NCBI RefSeq assembly: GCF_900176465.1
Contig: NZ_FWXR01000003.1
Span: 124,001-188,000 of the forward strand
DNA: 64,000 nucleotides
Reading direction: 5' to 3'
Source of the DNA: Fulvimarina manganoxydans
GTDB taxonomy: Bacteria; Pseudomonadota; Alphaproteobacteria; Rhizobiales; Rhizobiaceae
In this document: one piece after another, positions 26,769 through 37,102 of the stretch
How positions within the stretch are numbered: the stretch's first letter is position 1
How the letters are laid out: each line of letters opens with the position of its first letter
Translations under genes and position numbers: made by a program
The notes under the pieces: model-generated
Told to the model about the DNA's origin: nothing
The model's database searches: none
The model's input: only the letters and a program-made list of their open reading frames with translations

Positions 26769-28004
26769 TTATTGCGCGGTTGCGTTGCTGCTTCCCTGAT
26801 CGCTATCGCCATTGGCCGAAACCGAGAGCGACAGAACCTGCGGTAGGGTCTGCGGCGCACCCATCACGGAGCCCATGATCTGCATGAAGGGAATCGGCTG
26901 CGCGGGTTCGGTGGCCACGCGGATCGACTGGGGATCTTTCAGGAAGCTCTGAACGGCGCTGACCACCTGATCTTGAAACGCCTTGTCGCCGATCTGGCTG
27001 ATATTGGCCTGAACGATTTGGGTCGCCATGTCGATGACCGCCTGCGGCGACTGGTTCATCTCCTTGGCGTAATAGTCGATCAGGCGCTGGGTCAGCGAAT
27101 CGTCCTCGAAGGACAGCGAAACATTGGAGAGGCTGAGCTGGGCCAGGATGCCCATGATCGCCATGCCGGAATTCTGCTGGTTCTCCGGGTTCTGCCGCAT
27201 GTCCTCGCTGATCTTCTGCAGCGACTGGATCACTTCTGGCGTATAGCCGTCTACGACAAGATCGGTCCGCAGCGTGCCGACATTGTCGATGTTGAGAACG
27301 GTCGGTGAAAGCGCGAGTTTGCCTTGGTCCGACGTCCAGTTGACCTCGGACTGCATCGAACCAGTGAGAACGTCGTAACCGAGTTCCCGGCCCATATTCG
27401 CCCCGTCGTCACCCTTCTCTTCAGGAAGGATAACGCGGAAGTTGCCGACGTTGAAATCGCTGTCGAAACGATTCTGGTCGCCGATCGTGCTGGTGACGGT
27501 CACGTCGCCGACCGAGAAGGTCTCCTCGCCGTCCTCGCTCAGCTTGACGGTGTCGACCGAGGCCCGCTCGAAGTAGAACGGCGTACCCTGGAGCAAAGCT
27601 GGCTGATTGCTCGACGGCTGGGTGCCGTTGATCATCAGGCTTTCAATGCTCATGCCCATGATGTCGTAGGCGATCGTGCGGTCACCCGAGGCCTTGTCGG
27701 TTCCTGAAATATCCTCGAAGCCGACCCGCGCGACCTCGTAGCCCGTATCCGGCGCGCCGGTGACGTCCTCGAAATTCACCTGACCGAAGTCGACTTTATT
27801 GGAGCCCTCACCGATTTGAACGCCCCGCATGATGACCGTATCGCCTTCGGAAACCGCATCGTCATAGGTCAGGGTCGCGCCCTGGGAAGCCATCGCCTCC
27901 TTGACCCTTTCGGCGAAGGCGTTGGCGTCTGCGGCGAGGGCGGTGCCGCAGCTGAGCATGGTTGCGAATGCGGCGGCAGAGAAGCCGGCGGTGATCCTAC
28001 GCAT
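26769..28004 (-). CDS. Exported (periplasmic) protein of unknown function
   Basis: A 411-aa protein starting at the ATG at 28004, with AAAGGG upstream; the open frame beyond it is non-coding. A clear Sec signal peptide (MRRITAGFSAAAFATML..., cleavage near ALAA, residue about 24) is followed by a long Asp/Gly/Ser-rich, beta-strand-rich region of repeated strand patterns (residues about 40-270, for example VGFEDISGTDKAS, ASVDTVKLSEDG), and a helical Gln-rich C-terminal part (residues about 290-400). No transmembrane segment follows the signal. The middle resembles secreted repetitive beta proteins, but no family is claimed. Divergent from parC. Confidence 0.7.
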   Translation of the reverse strand: MRRITAGFSAAAFATMLSCGTALAADANAFAERVKEAMASQGATLTYDDAVSEGDTVIMRGVQIGEGSNKVDFGQVNFEDVTGAPDTGYEVARVGFEDISGTDKASGDRTIAYDIMGMSIESLMINGTQPSSNQPALLQGTPFYFERASVDTVKLSEDGEETFSVGDVTVTSTIGDQNRFDSDFNVGNFRVILPEEKGDDGANMGRELGYDVLTGSMQSEVNWTSDQGKLALSPTVLNIDNVGTLRTDLVVDGYTPEVIQSLQKISEDMRQNPENQQNSGMAIMGILAQLSLSNVSLSFEDDSLTQRLIDYYAKEMNQSPQAVIDMATQIVQANISQIGDKAFQDQVVSAVQSFLKDPQSIRVATEPAQPIPFMQIMGSVMGAPQTLPQVLSLSVSANGDSDQGSSNATAQ

Positions 28005-28233
28005 CGATGATAACCCTTTCTGACGTGCGTCCTCTGCGGAGGAACGGTCAAATTTCCAGCCAATGTTAGGGCGCATTTGCCGGTCCGACAGAGCGCCTTC
28101 GTCGCGATAGTAAGGCGAGTCGGCTCGCATCGCGCGCCACAATTCGAGAAAAACCCGACGATTGTGTGCTTTAGCACCCGCGAAGTCGTGTTCCGTCCTT
28201 GTTCCGCCCCGCATCATCGTTCAAAACGGGGCT

Positions 28234-30486
28234 ATGGGAAAGCAAGCCGATCCACCTGCCGGCGGGGGTGACATCCAGCCTGTCGATCTGAAGGCCGCTC
28301 TCGAGGAGCGTTACCTTGCCTATGCGCTTTCGACCATCATGGGTCGGGCGTTGCCGGATGTGCGCGACGGTTTGAAGCCGGTGCATCGGCGCATCGTCCA
28401 CGCCATGCGCGTTCTGCGCCTCGATCCGGGCCAAGGCTACAAGAAATGCGCCCGCATCGTCGGCGACGTGATGGGCCGCTTCCATCCTCATGGCGATGCT
28501 GCCATCTATGATGCCCTCGTGCGGCTCTCGCAGGACTTCTCAGTCCGTTATCCGCTGGTCGACGGGCAGGGCAATTTCGGCAATATCGACGGCGATTCGG
28601 CCGCCGCCATGCGCTATACTGAAGCGCGCATGACCGAGGTCGCGACGCTGCTTCTCGAAGGGATCGACGAGGACGCCGTCGATTTTCGCCCGACCTACAA
28701 CGAGGAAGACTCAGAGCCGGTCGTCCTGCCGGGCGCCTTTCCCAATCTTCTAGCCAATGGCTCGTCGGGCATCGCCGTCGGCATGGCGACCAATATTCCG
28801 CCGCACAACGCGGCTGAACTCTGCGACGCGGCACTGAAACTCATCGACAATCCCGAGGCGAGTGTCGAGCAGCTGTTACGCTTCGTCGAAGGCCCGGACT
28901 TTCCGACGGGCGGCGTCATCGTCGACGATCGTTCGACGATCCGCGAGGCTTACGAGACCGGGCGTGGCGCTTTTCGGGTCCGTGCGCGCTGGGAACCTGA
29001 GCCCTTCGGGCGCGGCGGTCAGGTCGCCGTCGTCACAGAGATCCCCTATCAGGTTCAGAAGTCGAAGCTGATCGAGAAGATCGCCGAGCTTCTGGCGGCG
29101 CGCAAGCTGCCGCTCGTCGCCGATATCCGCGACGAGTCCGCCGAGGATATCCGGGTGGTCATCGAGCCGAAGAGCCGCACCGTCGATCTCGCGATCATGA
29201 TGGAATCGCTCTTCAAATTGACCGATCTGGAAGTCCGCTTCCCGATGAACATGAATGTTCTGTCGGGCGGCAAGGTGCCGAAGGTCATGTCCTTGAAGGA
29301 CGTGCTCGCGGAATGGCTGGAACATCGGCGCGATGTGGTCGTTCGCCGCGCCCGCCATCGGCTCGGCCAGATCGAGCGGCGGCTCGAAATCCTCGCCGGT
29401 TATCTGATCGTTTTCCTCAATATCGACGAGGTGATCCGCATCATCCGCGAGGAGGACGAGCCGAAGCAGGAGCTAATGCGCACCTTCGAGCTGACGGATG
29501 TGCAGGCCGAGGCGATCCTCAACATGCGCTTGCGCTCCTTGCGCAAGCTCGAGGAGTTCGAACTGCGCAAAGAGTTCGACCAGCTCACCGAGGAAAAGGC
29601 TGATAAGGAAGCGCTCGTCGGCTCCACCGAACGGCAGTGGTCAAAGGTGGCGGAGGAAGTGCGCCGGGTGCGCGAGGCCTTCTCCAAGAAGACCACGCTT
29701 GGACGCCGCCGCACGCGGTTCGCCAATGCGCCGACCCATGACATGGGCGACATCGCCGAGGCGCTGATCGAGAAGGAGCCGGTCACCGTCGTTCTGTCCA
29801 ACAAGGGCTTCCTGCGCGGCATGCGCGGCCATTTAACGGACACGTCGGGCCTCACCTTCCGCGAAGGCGACGGGCTCAGCCTCGCCTTTGCGGCGATGAC
29901 GACGGATAAGCTTCTTTTCATCTCCAAGCTCGGCCGGGTTTTCACCATGTCGGCCGACAAGCTGCCGGGCGGACGCGGCCATGGCGATCCGATCCGCCTG
30001 GCCTTCGAGCTCGACGACAAGGACGACATTATCGCCGGATTTACGGCCGATCCCGATCGCCGTCGCCTGATGATTTCCAGCGACGGCACGGGCTTCATCG
30101 TCAGCGAGGCCGACCTGATCTCGACGACGCGGAAGGGCAAACAGATCGTCAATGTCTCCGGCAGCGCTGAAGTGGTGCTATCGGTGGACGTGGGCGAAGG
30201 CGACAGCGTCGCGATCGTCGGCGAGAATCGCAAACTCCTCGTCTTTCCCTTGGCCCAGGTCGCGCAAATGGCGCGCGGCAAGGGCGTGCGTCTGCAACGC
30301 TACAAGGATGGCGGCGTCTCGGACGCCAAGGTCTTCAAGATGGCCGATGGCCTCGGCTGGGTCGATGCGGCCGGCCGCGTCTTCAACCGCTCCAAAGCCG
30401 AGCTTCTGGAATGGCGCGGCGACCGGGCCCAGGCCGGGCGTCTGGTGCCGAAAGGCTTTCCCAAGAGCAACAAGTTCACTGGGTAA
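28234..30486 (+). CDS. parC: DNA topoisomerase IV subunit A
   Basis: Cleaves and rejoins DNA to decatenate chromosomes, with ParE. 750 aa from the ATG at 28234. The catalytic Tyr128 is in [11 protein letters not shown]. The N-terminal breakage-reunion domain continues to about residue 480, and the C-terminal domain contains beta-pinwheel repeats (for example [25 protein letters not shown]). It ends [11 protein letters not shown]. The quinolone-determining region reads [10 protein letters not shown], with Ala89 at the position of E. coli ParC Ser80 and Asp93 at Glu84. ParC rather than GyrA is favoured by length, the C-terminus and this family's N-terminus; GyrA is the only alternative. Confidence 0.92.
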   Translation: MGKQADPPAGGGDIQPVDLKAALEERYLAYALSTIMGRALPDVRDGLKPVHRRIVHAMRVLRLDPGQGYKKCARIVGDVMGRFHPHGDAAIYDALVRLSQDFSVRYPLVDGQGNFGNIDGDSAAAMRYTEARMTEVATLLLEGIDEDAVDFRPTYNEEDSEPVVLPGAFPNLLANGSSGIAVGMATNIPPHNAAELCDAALKLIDNPEASVEQLLRFVEGPDFPTGGVIVDDRSTIREAYETGRGAFRVRARWEPEPFGRGGQVAVVTEIPYQVQKSKLIEKIAELLAARKLPLVADIRDESAEDIRVVIEPKSRTVDLAIMMESLFKLTDLEVRFPMNMNVLSGGKVPKVMSLKDVLAEWLEHRRDVVVRRARHRLGQIERRLEILAGYLIVFLNIDEVIRIIREEDEPKQELMRTFELTDVQAEAILNMRLRSLRKLEEFELRKEFDQLTEEKADKEALVGSTERQWSKVAEEVRRVREAFSKKTTLGRRRTRFANAPTHDMGDIAEALIEKEPVTVVLSNKGFLRGMRGHLTDTSGLTFREGDGLSLAFAAMTTDKLLFISKLGRVFTMSADKLPGGRGHGDPIRLAFELDDKDDIIAGFTADPDRRRLMISSDGTGFIVSEADLISTTRKGKQIVNVSGSAEVVLSVDVGEGDSVAIVGENRKLLVFPLAQVAQMARGKGVRLQRYKDGGVSDAKVFKMADGLGWVDAAGRVFNRSKAELLEWRGDRAQAGRLVPKGFPKSNKFTG

Positions 30487-30726
30487 GCCATTGCCCGGCC
30501 GAGATGTGAGTTTCGGGGACCGAAACACGCAGCCATCGGACGATGGATTTCTTGAAGATCGACCGTTGAGCCATTGGCCGCTCTGGCAGCTGTCTGCGGG
30601 TAGAGCGTCTTGCCCTCCGATACATATGATCTCAGCGCGAGTGCTTGTCGGCCCTAAGGTTTAAAATCCCGTTCGATCAGCTTCCGCAGGTCAAATAGGT
30701 GGCTTCACTTGCAAAGGGATATTGGT

Positions 30727-31686
30727 TCAGCCGAGTTTCGCTGGTGCGCCATTGCTGTTTGACCCTGCAAGCGAGGCGAGCGATTGGACGAGCAGGGCTG
30801 CGACGATGAGTGCGCCGCCGCAGAGGGCGAGATTGGTCGGTCGGTCGCCGAACAGCATCCAGAGCCAGATCGGCGCGAAGACGGTTTCGAGGAGATAGGC
30901 CAGCGAGACGAGCGGCGCCGGCACGAAGAGTGGACCGGCGGCGAGCAGGATCATCGCCAGGGGAATGACCACCGCGCCGTTGAGGAAAAGCCAACCGAAC
31001 GTCTCCGACTCGAGACCTGTCCCGGCGAAGAAGGGAAGCGCGACGATGGATGGACCGATGGCGGCGATGGCCGAGGTGTAGCGGAAGTCTTGGCGGCTGC
31101 GCCTTGCGAGCGTCAAGGCAAGCGCGATGAGGCAGGCGGTGGCAAGTGCCACGAGATCGCCGATCCAATTCCCCGTTTCGAGGCCGGAGCCTATGATCAT
31201 CGCAACGCCGACGATCGTCACCGGGATCACGAGAAGCGTCGTCCTCGATGGCCGTTCACCGGCGATCAGCCAGCCGAACAGGGCGGCGAAGACCGGATTG
31301 AAGGCGAGGATGAAGACGACATTCGCCGGATTGGTCAGATAGATCGAGAGGACGAAGCCGGCATTGGCGAAGCAGAAGATGAAGGTCACCAGCGCGCCGA
31401 TGCGCCCGGGGATGAGCGGGATCTTCCGTCCGCGCAGCATGCGATCGGCGGCCCAGATCAACAGGGCGACGACGGACGTCATGATCCCGCGAAGGCAAAG
31501 GACGGTCCAGAAGCCACTCTCAGACAATTCGATCAACGGAATGTCGAAGGAGAGTACCATGCCGCCGGCGCCGACCACCGCGAGGCCTGTGGCGGTCTGA
31601 GCGCGGCTGTCCATGGTGGCGGCGAGAGGAGACGGGGCGGCGATTCCTCCGGTCGCGGACGGCCCGTGATTGGATGCGCTGGTCAT
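30727..31686 (-). CDS. EamA (DMT superfamily) transporter
   Basis: A 319-aa inner-membrane protein with about ten hydrophobic segments in two EamA repeats. The second half contains the family-typical end AYLLETVFAPIWLWMLFGDRP, the usual drug/metabolite exporter motif near helix 9. The ATG at 31686 follows AGGGCAGG, so it is chosen over the longer frame to 31719. Substrate is unknown; relatives export amino acids, metabolites or drugs. It stands alone, 115 bp from bpt on the same strand. Confidence 0.85.
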   Translation of the reverse strand: MTSASNHGPSATGGIAAPSPLAATMDSRAQTATGLAVVGAGGMVLSFDIPLIELSESGFWTVLCLRGIMTSVVALLIWAADRMLRGRKIPLIPGRIGALVTFIFCFANAGFVLSIYLTNPANVVFILAFNPVFAALFGWLIAGERPSRTTLLVIPVTIVGVAMIIGSGLETGNWIGDLVALATACLIALALTLARRSRQDFRYTSAIAAIGPSIVALPFFAGTGLESETFGWLFLNGAVVIPLAMILLAAGPLFVPAPLVSLAYLLETVFAPIWLWMLFGDRPTNLALCGGALIVAALLVQSLASLAGSNSNGAPAKLG

Positions 31687-31801
31687 GCCTGCCCTTCGAG
31701 ACTGGTCCGCTAGCCACATCAGATTGAGCGCCGGAACGATCGGCGTCGCGCATCATCCGCAAAGATCGAGAATTTGCGTGGGGCAGCGAGCGGCCGAGCC
31801 G

Positions 31802-32551
31802 TCAGCCCTGATAGCGCTCCCAACCCTTCGGTGTGAGATGTTCCTGCGGCTGAAAGCGGATCTTGTAATCCATTTTCTTGGAGCCCTTAACCCAATAGCC
31901 GAGATAGAGATAGGGCAGACCCATGCGCCGCGCCTTCTCGATATGGTCGAGAATCATGTAGGTCCCGAGGCTGCGCTCCTGGGCTTCCGTCTCGAAATAG
32001 GAATAGACCATGGAGAGGCCGTCGCTCATCACGTCTGTGAGGGCGACCGCCATGAGTTCGCCGCTGCGGTCATCGGTGAAGCCGGAATCGGGTCCGCGCT
32101 TGCGATATTCCACCACGCGCGTGTCGACCTGGCTGTCCTCGATCATCATCGCATAGTCGAGGACGCTCATCTCTGCCATGCCGCCGGAGGCGTGACGCGA
32201 TTCGAGATAGCTGCGGAACAGCGAATATTGTTCGCTCGATGGCTCGGCGCCGCGCAACTCGCCGACAAGGTCGGAATTCGTCTTGAGAATGCGCCGCATA
32301 TTGCGGCTCGGCTGAAATTCGTCGGTGAGGATGCGCACGGAGATGCAGGCGCGGCATTTTTCGCAGGCCGGACGATAGGCGATGTTCTGGCTGCGTCTGA
32401 AGCCGCCCTGGCTCAGGAGATCGAGGAGACCAGGCGCGCGCTCGCCGACCAGATGGGTGAACACCTTCCGCTCCGCGCGGCCCGGCAGATAGGGGCAGGG
32501 GGAGGGCGAGGTGAGGAAGAATTGCGGCGACTGCGGATGGTGGACCGTCAA
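31802..32551 (-). CDS. bpt: Aspartate/glutamate leucyltransferase (Bpt)
   Basis: Attaches Leu from Leu-tRNA to N-terminal Asp/Glu of proteins, marking them for ClpS/ClpAP. 249 aa. The conserved N-terminal Cys-containing region ([18 protein letters not shown] and [15 protein letters not shown]) and the C-terminal block [19 protein letters not shown] are diagnostic of the arginyl-transferase-like fold of Bpt/Ate1. The start follows about 16 bp after the end of the SLC13-type gene on the same strand, so co-transcription is likely. Confidence 0.93.
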   Translation of the reverse strand: MTVHHPQSPQFFLTSPSPCPYLPGRAERKVFTHLVGERAPGLLDLLSQGGFRRSQNIAYRPACEKCRACISVRILTDEFQPSRNMRRILKTNSDLVGELRGAEPSSEQYSLFRSYLESRHASGGMAEMSVLDYAMMIEDSQVDTRVVEYRKRGPDSGFTDDRSGELMAVALTDVMSDGLSMVYSYFETEAQERSLGTYMILDHIEKARRMGLPYLYLGYWVKGSKKMDYKIRFQPQEHLTPKGWERYQG

Positions 32552-32567
32552 GAGCGATCACCTGCCT

Positions 32568-34394
32568 TCAGAGCGTGTAGTAGAACGGCGCGACGAATGT
32601 GAAACATAACCATACCAGAACGACCAGCGGAAGACCGGCTTTGATGTAGTCGCCGAAACGATAGCGTCCCGGCCCCATCACCAGAAGATTGGTCTGGTAA
32701 CCGATGGGAGTCGCGAAAGATGCGTTGGCCGCGAAGATGACGCAGGCGAGGAAGGCGTCGGGAGAGGTGCCGAGCCGGCTGGCGAGATCGAGGGCGACCG
32801 GCGTGAAGAGAACGGCCGTCGCGTTGTTGGACAGGAAATTCGTCAGCACTGCGATCAAGAGGAAGAACCCCGACAGGATGACCGGCGTCGGCGCCGCGGA
32901 GAGAAGCCCGACGAGACCCTCCGCGAGAAGCGAGGCGCCGCCCGTCTGTTCGAGCGCGGTTGCCGCCGCGATCGACGCGCCGACCAGCATCAGGATCTGG
33001 CGGTCGACGGCGCGGGCTGCCTCGCCAATGGTCAAACAGCCGGAGGCGACCATCAGGCAGGCGCCCGACACCGCCAAGACCTCGATCGGCAAGACGCCCG
33101 ATGCGGACATCAGCACGATGGCGAAGAAGATGCTTGCGGCGATACCGGCTTTCGCCGATTGCGGGACCGTCTGGGCTGAATATTCCAGAAGCAGAAGATC
33201 GTGATTGCCGCGAAGGGCGTTGATCGATGATTGGCGTCCGCACAAAAGAAGCGTGTCGCCCGGTTCGAGTCGGATATCGGACAAGGCCGAGCGGGCCATG
33301 CGGCTCTTTCGCTGCAAGCCGAACAGCGTGATGCCGAATTGGGTGCGAAGACCGGAATACTGCATGGTTCGGCCCGAGTAGCGGGAACCCGGCGCGACCA
33401 CAGCCTCTGCCATCACCATGTCCGGTCCGATCTTGCGGGTTCGCTCAAGATTGAGTTCGCCCGTCGGATCGATGGTCCGGATGGCGAGATTGCCGCTCGA
33501 TAGGGCTTTGGAAAAGGCCTTGCGCGACGCCGTGACGATCAGGCGGTCGCCGGGGCTCAGCGTCACGTCGTCGAAAGGCGGCAGGATCGTTTCGCCATCG
33601 CGCAGGATCATGCGCGGCATCAGCTCGCCAAGCCCTGGGAAGAGGCCTGCGCGCGAGGTCAGCCCGACAAAGGGATGGGCGTCGTCAATATCGATCTCAC
33701 CGAGAAACTGTTTGCCGCCGGCATCGATCGGCCGTCCGCCGTTCGCCTCGCGGGGTTTGAGCATGCGCGGCATGATTTTGATGACATAGAAGCCGCCGAC
33801 GAAGGCAAGGACGATGCCGGGCATGGTGATGTCGAAGAAGCCGATCGAAATTCCAGACCGTGCCGCAACGCCCGCAACCAAAAGATTGGTCGAAGAGCCG
33901 ATCAAGGTCGTCATGCCACCAAGGATCGTCAGGAAGGACAAGGGCATGAAGACATGGGCGGGCGCGACCGCTCGCTGAGTCGCGAGCATGGTCAGGATCG
34001 GGATGAAGATCACGACGACCGGCGTGTTGTTGAGAAACGCCGAAAGAACCGCGGCCGAGACGAGAACGAGGATGATCGCTCCTGCGCCCACTGACCCACC
34101 GACCCGCATGAGCATCTGGGCAGGCCGCGCCATCGCGTCTGTGGCGAAGAGGCCCTGGCCGACAATGAGGAGAGAGAGCACCGTGATGAGGGCGGGATCG
34201 GCAAATCCGGCCAAAAGCTCTGCGCTGGTCAGCCTGTCGCCGCTCGGCCCGACATAGGGAACCGCGGAAAAGAAGAGAAGAAACAGGCTGAGCGAGGCCG
34301 CCGCCACCGCTTCGATCGGCCAGCGCTCGAGCGCGTAGCCGATCACGCTGAGCGCGATGAGACCGTATGTCACCCAGATGTGTATGGAATCCAT
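32568..34394 (-). CDS. SLC13-family permease with TrkA-C (RCK-C) domains
   Basis: A 608-aa protein. The hydrophobic N-terminal half (residues 1-200, including ILSLLIVGQGLFAT and FLNNTPVVVIFIPIL) is the first part of a divalent-anion/Na+ symporter fold. Two TrkA-C ligand-binding domains occupy residues about 215-385 (for example SPGDRLIVTASRKAF and EPGDTLLLCGRQ), and the second membrane half follows with the matching SNNATAVLFTPVAL motif. This insertion of regulatory domains is typical of bacterial SLC13-like carriers of sulfate or dicarboxylates. The substrate cannot be told from the sequence. Confidence 0.88.
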   Translation of the reverse strand: MDSIHIWVTYGLIALSVIGYALERWPIEAVAAASLSLFLLFFSAVPYVGPSGDRLTSAELLAGFADPALITVLSLLIVGQGLFATDAMARPAQMLMRVGGSVGAGAIILVLVSAAVLSAFLNNTPVVVIFIPILTMLATQRAVAPAHVFMPLSFLTILGGMTTLIGSSTNLLVAGVAARSGISIGFFDITMPGIVLAFVGGFYVIKIMPRMLKPREANGGRPIDAGGKQFLGEIDIDDAHPFVGLTSRAGLFPGLGELMPRMILRDGETILPPFDDVTLSPGDRLIVTASRKAFSKALSSGNLAIRTIDPTGELNLERTRKIGPDMVMAEAVVAPGSRYSGRTMQYSGLRTQFGITLFGLQRKSRMARSALSDIRLEPGDTLLLCGRQSSINALRGNHDLLLLEYSAQTVPQSAKAGIAASIFFAIVLMSASGVLPIEVLAVSGACLMVASGCLTIGEAARAVDRQILMLVGASIAAATALEQTGGASLLAEGLVGLLSAAPTPVILSGFFLLIAVLTNFLSNNATAVLFTPVALDLASRLGTSPDAFLACVIFAANASFATPIGYQTNLLVMGPGRYRFGDYIKAGLPLVVLVWLCFTFVAPFYYTL

Positions 34395-34550
34395 TGGCCG
34401 CCGTAACCCTCGATCACGACGACCTTATCCTTTTGTGAGGGAGAGGACACAAGGTGCGAAGCGCCCAAGAGTTGCGCTTTGGACAGAATGCCTTTCCCGA
34501 AAGAGGGCAATGGGAGAAAGGTCCATCGCCTCTAGCAGCGCCTCTCGACG

Positions 34551-35024
34551 TCAGTGGCGCCGGATGACCACGGTGCCGAGAAGGAGGTCGTGGAGAAGCT
34601 GCTTGCGCCGCGTGAACAAGCTGACGAGCAAAATGAAGGGCGTCAGCACGGAGGTCGAGGCCCAAAAGAGGACACCGTGAAGCACTGCGAGAGGCGGATC
34701 CATCGCCTCGCCGTCGAGCCGCCGCACTTCGACGCCGGCCATGCGCATGCCAGGAGTCGCCTGGGTCCGACCGCCCATGGTGAAGCCAACATAGAGAATG
34801 GCGACCACCGGCAGAAGCACCGCATACAGGCCCCAGCCGAGACCGAAGGAGACTATCCCGAGCAGAAAGACGACAAAGGCCGCCGGCAGGGACAGGAGCA
34901 AGACGAACGTATAGTCGAGAATAAAGGACATGATGCGGCGCGTTCGCACGCCCCTGTAGCGGCGCCAGTCGTCAAGGGCGCCGGTTCGAAGATCGGTCTG
35001 CGGATAGGCGGCTGTGTCGGTCAT
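34551..35024 (-). CDS. RDD family membrane protein
   Basis: A 157-aa protein with an N-terminal cytoplasmic stretch, then RIMSFILDYTFVLLLS with the Arg and Asp residues that name the RDD domain, a second hydrophobic segment (LGWGLYAVLLPVVAILYVGF), the typical GRTQATPGMRMAGVEVRR link, and a third segment (VLFWASTSVLTPFILLVSLF) ending in KQLLHDLLLGTVVI. RDD proteins are of unsettled function, some linked to ion transport. It lies alone between the SLC13 gene and hemB. Confidence 0.9.
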   Translation of the reverse strand: MTDTAAYPQTDLRTGALDDWRRYRGVRTRRIMSFILDYTFVLLLSLPAAFVVFLLGIVSFGLGWGLYAVLLPVVAILYVGFTMGGRTQATPGMRMAGVEVRRLDGEAMDPPLAVLHGVLFWASTSVLTPFILLVSLFTRRKQLLHDLLLGTVVIRRH

Positions 35025-35137
35025 CGCAATTCCATGACGGTGAGCAAGAAATCCTGCTCTTGAAGGTGGCGATGGTTCGCCGCCTTCGCAATAACCTCGG
35101 CTTCCGCCGCTTTACGGTTCGGTTCTACCAAGCGAAC

Positions 35138-36169
35138 TCAAAGCGGGGTTTTGAGGCCACTTGCCACCTGGGGCGCGAAATAGGTGAGGATGCCCGAGGC
35201 GCCGGCCCGCTTATAGGCGGTCAGCACTTCCATGGTCGCCTTCGGCCCGTCGAGCCAGCCATTCTGGGTCGCCGCCATCATCATCGAATATTCGCCGGAG
35301 GTCTGATAGGCGAAGGTCGGGATCTGCAATTCGCGCACGAGCCGGGCCAGAACGTCGAGATAAGGCAGGCCCGGCTTGACCATGATCATATCCGCGCCCT
35401 CGGCGAGATCCTGCGCGGCCTCACGCAAAGCCTCGTCGCTATTGGCAAAATCCATCTGATAGGTGCGCTTGTCGCCGCGCAGAAGCGCATTCGAGCCGAC
35501 CGCATCGCGGAAGGGGCCGTAAAAGGCCGATGCGTATTTGGCCGAATAGGCCATGATCATCGTATCGCGGAGGCCATGGGCGTCGAGAGCCTCTCGGATA
35601 CAGGCGACGCGCCCGTCCATCATGTCGGACGGGCCGATGATGTCGGCGCCAGCTTCGGCCTGGACGACGGATTGCTTTGCGAGGATCTCGACAGACTCGT
35701 CATTGAGAATGCGCTCGCCGTCCATGACGCCATCATGGCCGTGGCTCGTATATGGGTCGAGGGCCGCGTCGCACATGACGCCCACATTCGGCGCGGCCTT
35801 CTTGATGGCGCGCGTCGCGCGGCAGACGAGATTGTCGGGATTGACGGCCTGGCTGCCGCGTTCGTCGCGCAAGGCCGGGTCCGTATAGGGAAAGATCGCG
35901 ACGACCGGAATGCCGAGATCGGCGGCCTCGCGAGCCGCGTCCACGCAACCGGCCACGGAGAGGCGCGAGACACCCGGCATGGAGGCGACCGGCTCGGGCT
36001 CGCCATCGCCGTCGCGCACGAAGATCGGCCAGATGAGGTCGTTCGCCGTCAGTTGCGTCTCGCGGACAAGGCGCCGGGACCAGTCCGCCTGGCGCAGGCG
36101 CCGCATGCGGGCACCGCCCGTCGCTTCGTCGATCCGGCGGGTAACGGCTTGAAGCCCAGTCTCGCTCAT
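35138..36169 (-). CDS. hemB: Delta-aminolevulinic acid dehydratase (porphobilinogen synthase)
   Basis: Condenses two 5-aminolevulinates to porphobilinogen for haem and corrin synthesis. 343 aa from the ATG at 36169; the longer frame to 36370 has no family-like sequence. Schiff-base lysines lie in YSAKYASAFYG and MVKPGLPYLD. The active-site metal segment reads CDAALDPYTSHGHDG: the three Cys of the zinc enzyme are replaced by Ala136, Asp138 and Asp146, the pattern of the Mg-dependent, zinc-free enzymes typical of rhizobial relatives. Single gene. Confidence 0.95.
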   Translation of the reverse strand: MSETGLQAVTRRIDEATGGARMRRLRQADWSRRLVRETQLTANDLIWPIFVRDGDGEPEPVASMPGVSRLSVAGCVDAAREAADLGIPVVAIFPYTDPALRDERGSQAVNPDNLVCRATRAIKKAAPNVGVMCDAALDPYTSHGHDGVMDGERILNDESVEILAKQSVVQAEAGADIIGPSDMMDGRVACIREALDAHGLRDTMIMAYSAKYASAFYGPFRDAVGSNALLRGDKRTYQMDFANSDEALREAAQDLAEGADMIMVKPGLPYLDVLARLVRELQIPTFAYQTSGEYSMMMAATQNGWLDGPKATMEVLTAYKRAGASGILTYFAPQVASGLKTPL

Positions 36170-36488
36170 CGTTCTGCTCGTCCCGTTGTCTCGTTCCGAT
36201 TCATTTTCTCCGGCTTTCGAAGCGATTCGCCCGGGCCCGAGAGGATGATCGAGGTCCGTGCTACACCCAAGGCGCACTCGCTCAAAAGCTCTTTCGGGCC
36301 GAACAGGCGCTTTCGCTCCTCTGCGAGCCGTCTTTACAGCGCCTGAGACAAATCCATTGCTTGGTGGCAAGGGCGCTCGTTGAAATAATCCGGTTCCCCT
36401 TTCGTCTTCTGCACACTAGCTTGCCGATCCTGGCGGCCCGATGGTCGCCGGCCCAACGAGCATGAACGAAGGTGTTGCAAGGCCAGGC

Positions 36489-36953
36489 ATGACGATCGAG
36501 CCGCCCAGGGAGGATATCGAGACCGGGCTGAATCGCCGCCTGACCGTGATCCTGCTTCGGATCTGCTCGCTCGTCCTGTTCGCGCTCGGCCTCAGCTATT
36601 GGGCGCTGATCGTGGGATTGGGGTCTCCCTTGCCCTCTCTCGTCGCGCCTTTGCCCCGATTTGATTTGATGACGACGCCTTGGAAGGTCGCCGCGCCGAC
36701 GCTGGCGGTCCTCTATCCGGTCGGCGGGGTAGGCCTCTGGATGACCGCGCGATGGGGGCCGGTCGTCTGGGGCCTGATCCTTCTCGTCGAATGCATCATG
36801 CAGTTTGCCTTCGCTCCGCTTTTCGGCGACCGCATGACCATTATAGTCCTCCATGGGTGGGGATTTTTGATGCTCGGGCTTCTGCGTATGGTGGTCTGGC
36901 GTGGCAAGCGAAGCGGTCACGGGGTGGGACGGCGCGGGCATTTGAAGGGGTGA
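36489..36953 (+). CDS. DUF6163-type membrane protein
   Basis: A 154-aa protein with four hydrophobic segments (residues about 22-42 LLRICSLVLFALGLSYWAL, 65-85, 92-112 and 118-135). I use the ATG at 36489, with AAGG six bases before it; ATGs at 36462 and 36441 are alternatives. Its place directly upstream of ldtR fits the conserved Rhizobiales gene order in which a DUF6163 gene precedes ldtR. The name rests on this context plus topology rather than a firm motif. Function unknown, possibly envelope-related by association. Confidence 0.65.
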   Translation: MTIEPPREDIETGLNRRLTVILLRICSLVLFALGLSYWALIVGLGSPLPSLVAPLPRFDLMTTPWKVAAPTLAVLYPVGGVGLWMTARWGPVVWGLILLVECIMQFAFAPLFGDRMTIIVLHGWGFLMLGLLRMVVWRGKRSGHGVGRRGHLKG

Positions 36954-36960
36954 TGCGAGA

Positions 36961-37102
36961 ATTCATTAAGCAAAGAAACGCGTCATACTTCTGTAAAGGC
37001 TTGTTAAGGCTGCGGTTTAAGTCGAATTTTAGAGGCGCGGCCTAATGTCGAATACAAGATGAGGCGAAAAAGACCTCATAAACTCGACAGTGGAGCCCGA
37101 AC
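36961..37102 (+). promoter_or_regulatory. A/T-rich upstream region of ldtR
   Basis: About 140 bp clearly richer in A/T than the flanks, with three TTAAG or TTTAAG words (36966, 37004, 37016) and a direct repeat GTCGAAT at 37021-37027 and 37047-37053. It is the likely promoter and autoregulatory region of ldtR. No exact operator can be named. Confidence 0.4.

Noticed and set aside
31802-32602. Plus-strand open frame opposite bpt
   Set aside because: Antisense to a gene with clear family motifs; treated as a shadow.
37004-37019. CtrA binding site upstream of ldtR
   Set aside because: Two TTAA words lie nine bases apart, whereas the CtrA consensus needs seven; spacing does not fit.
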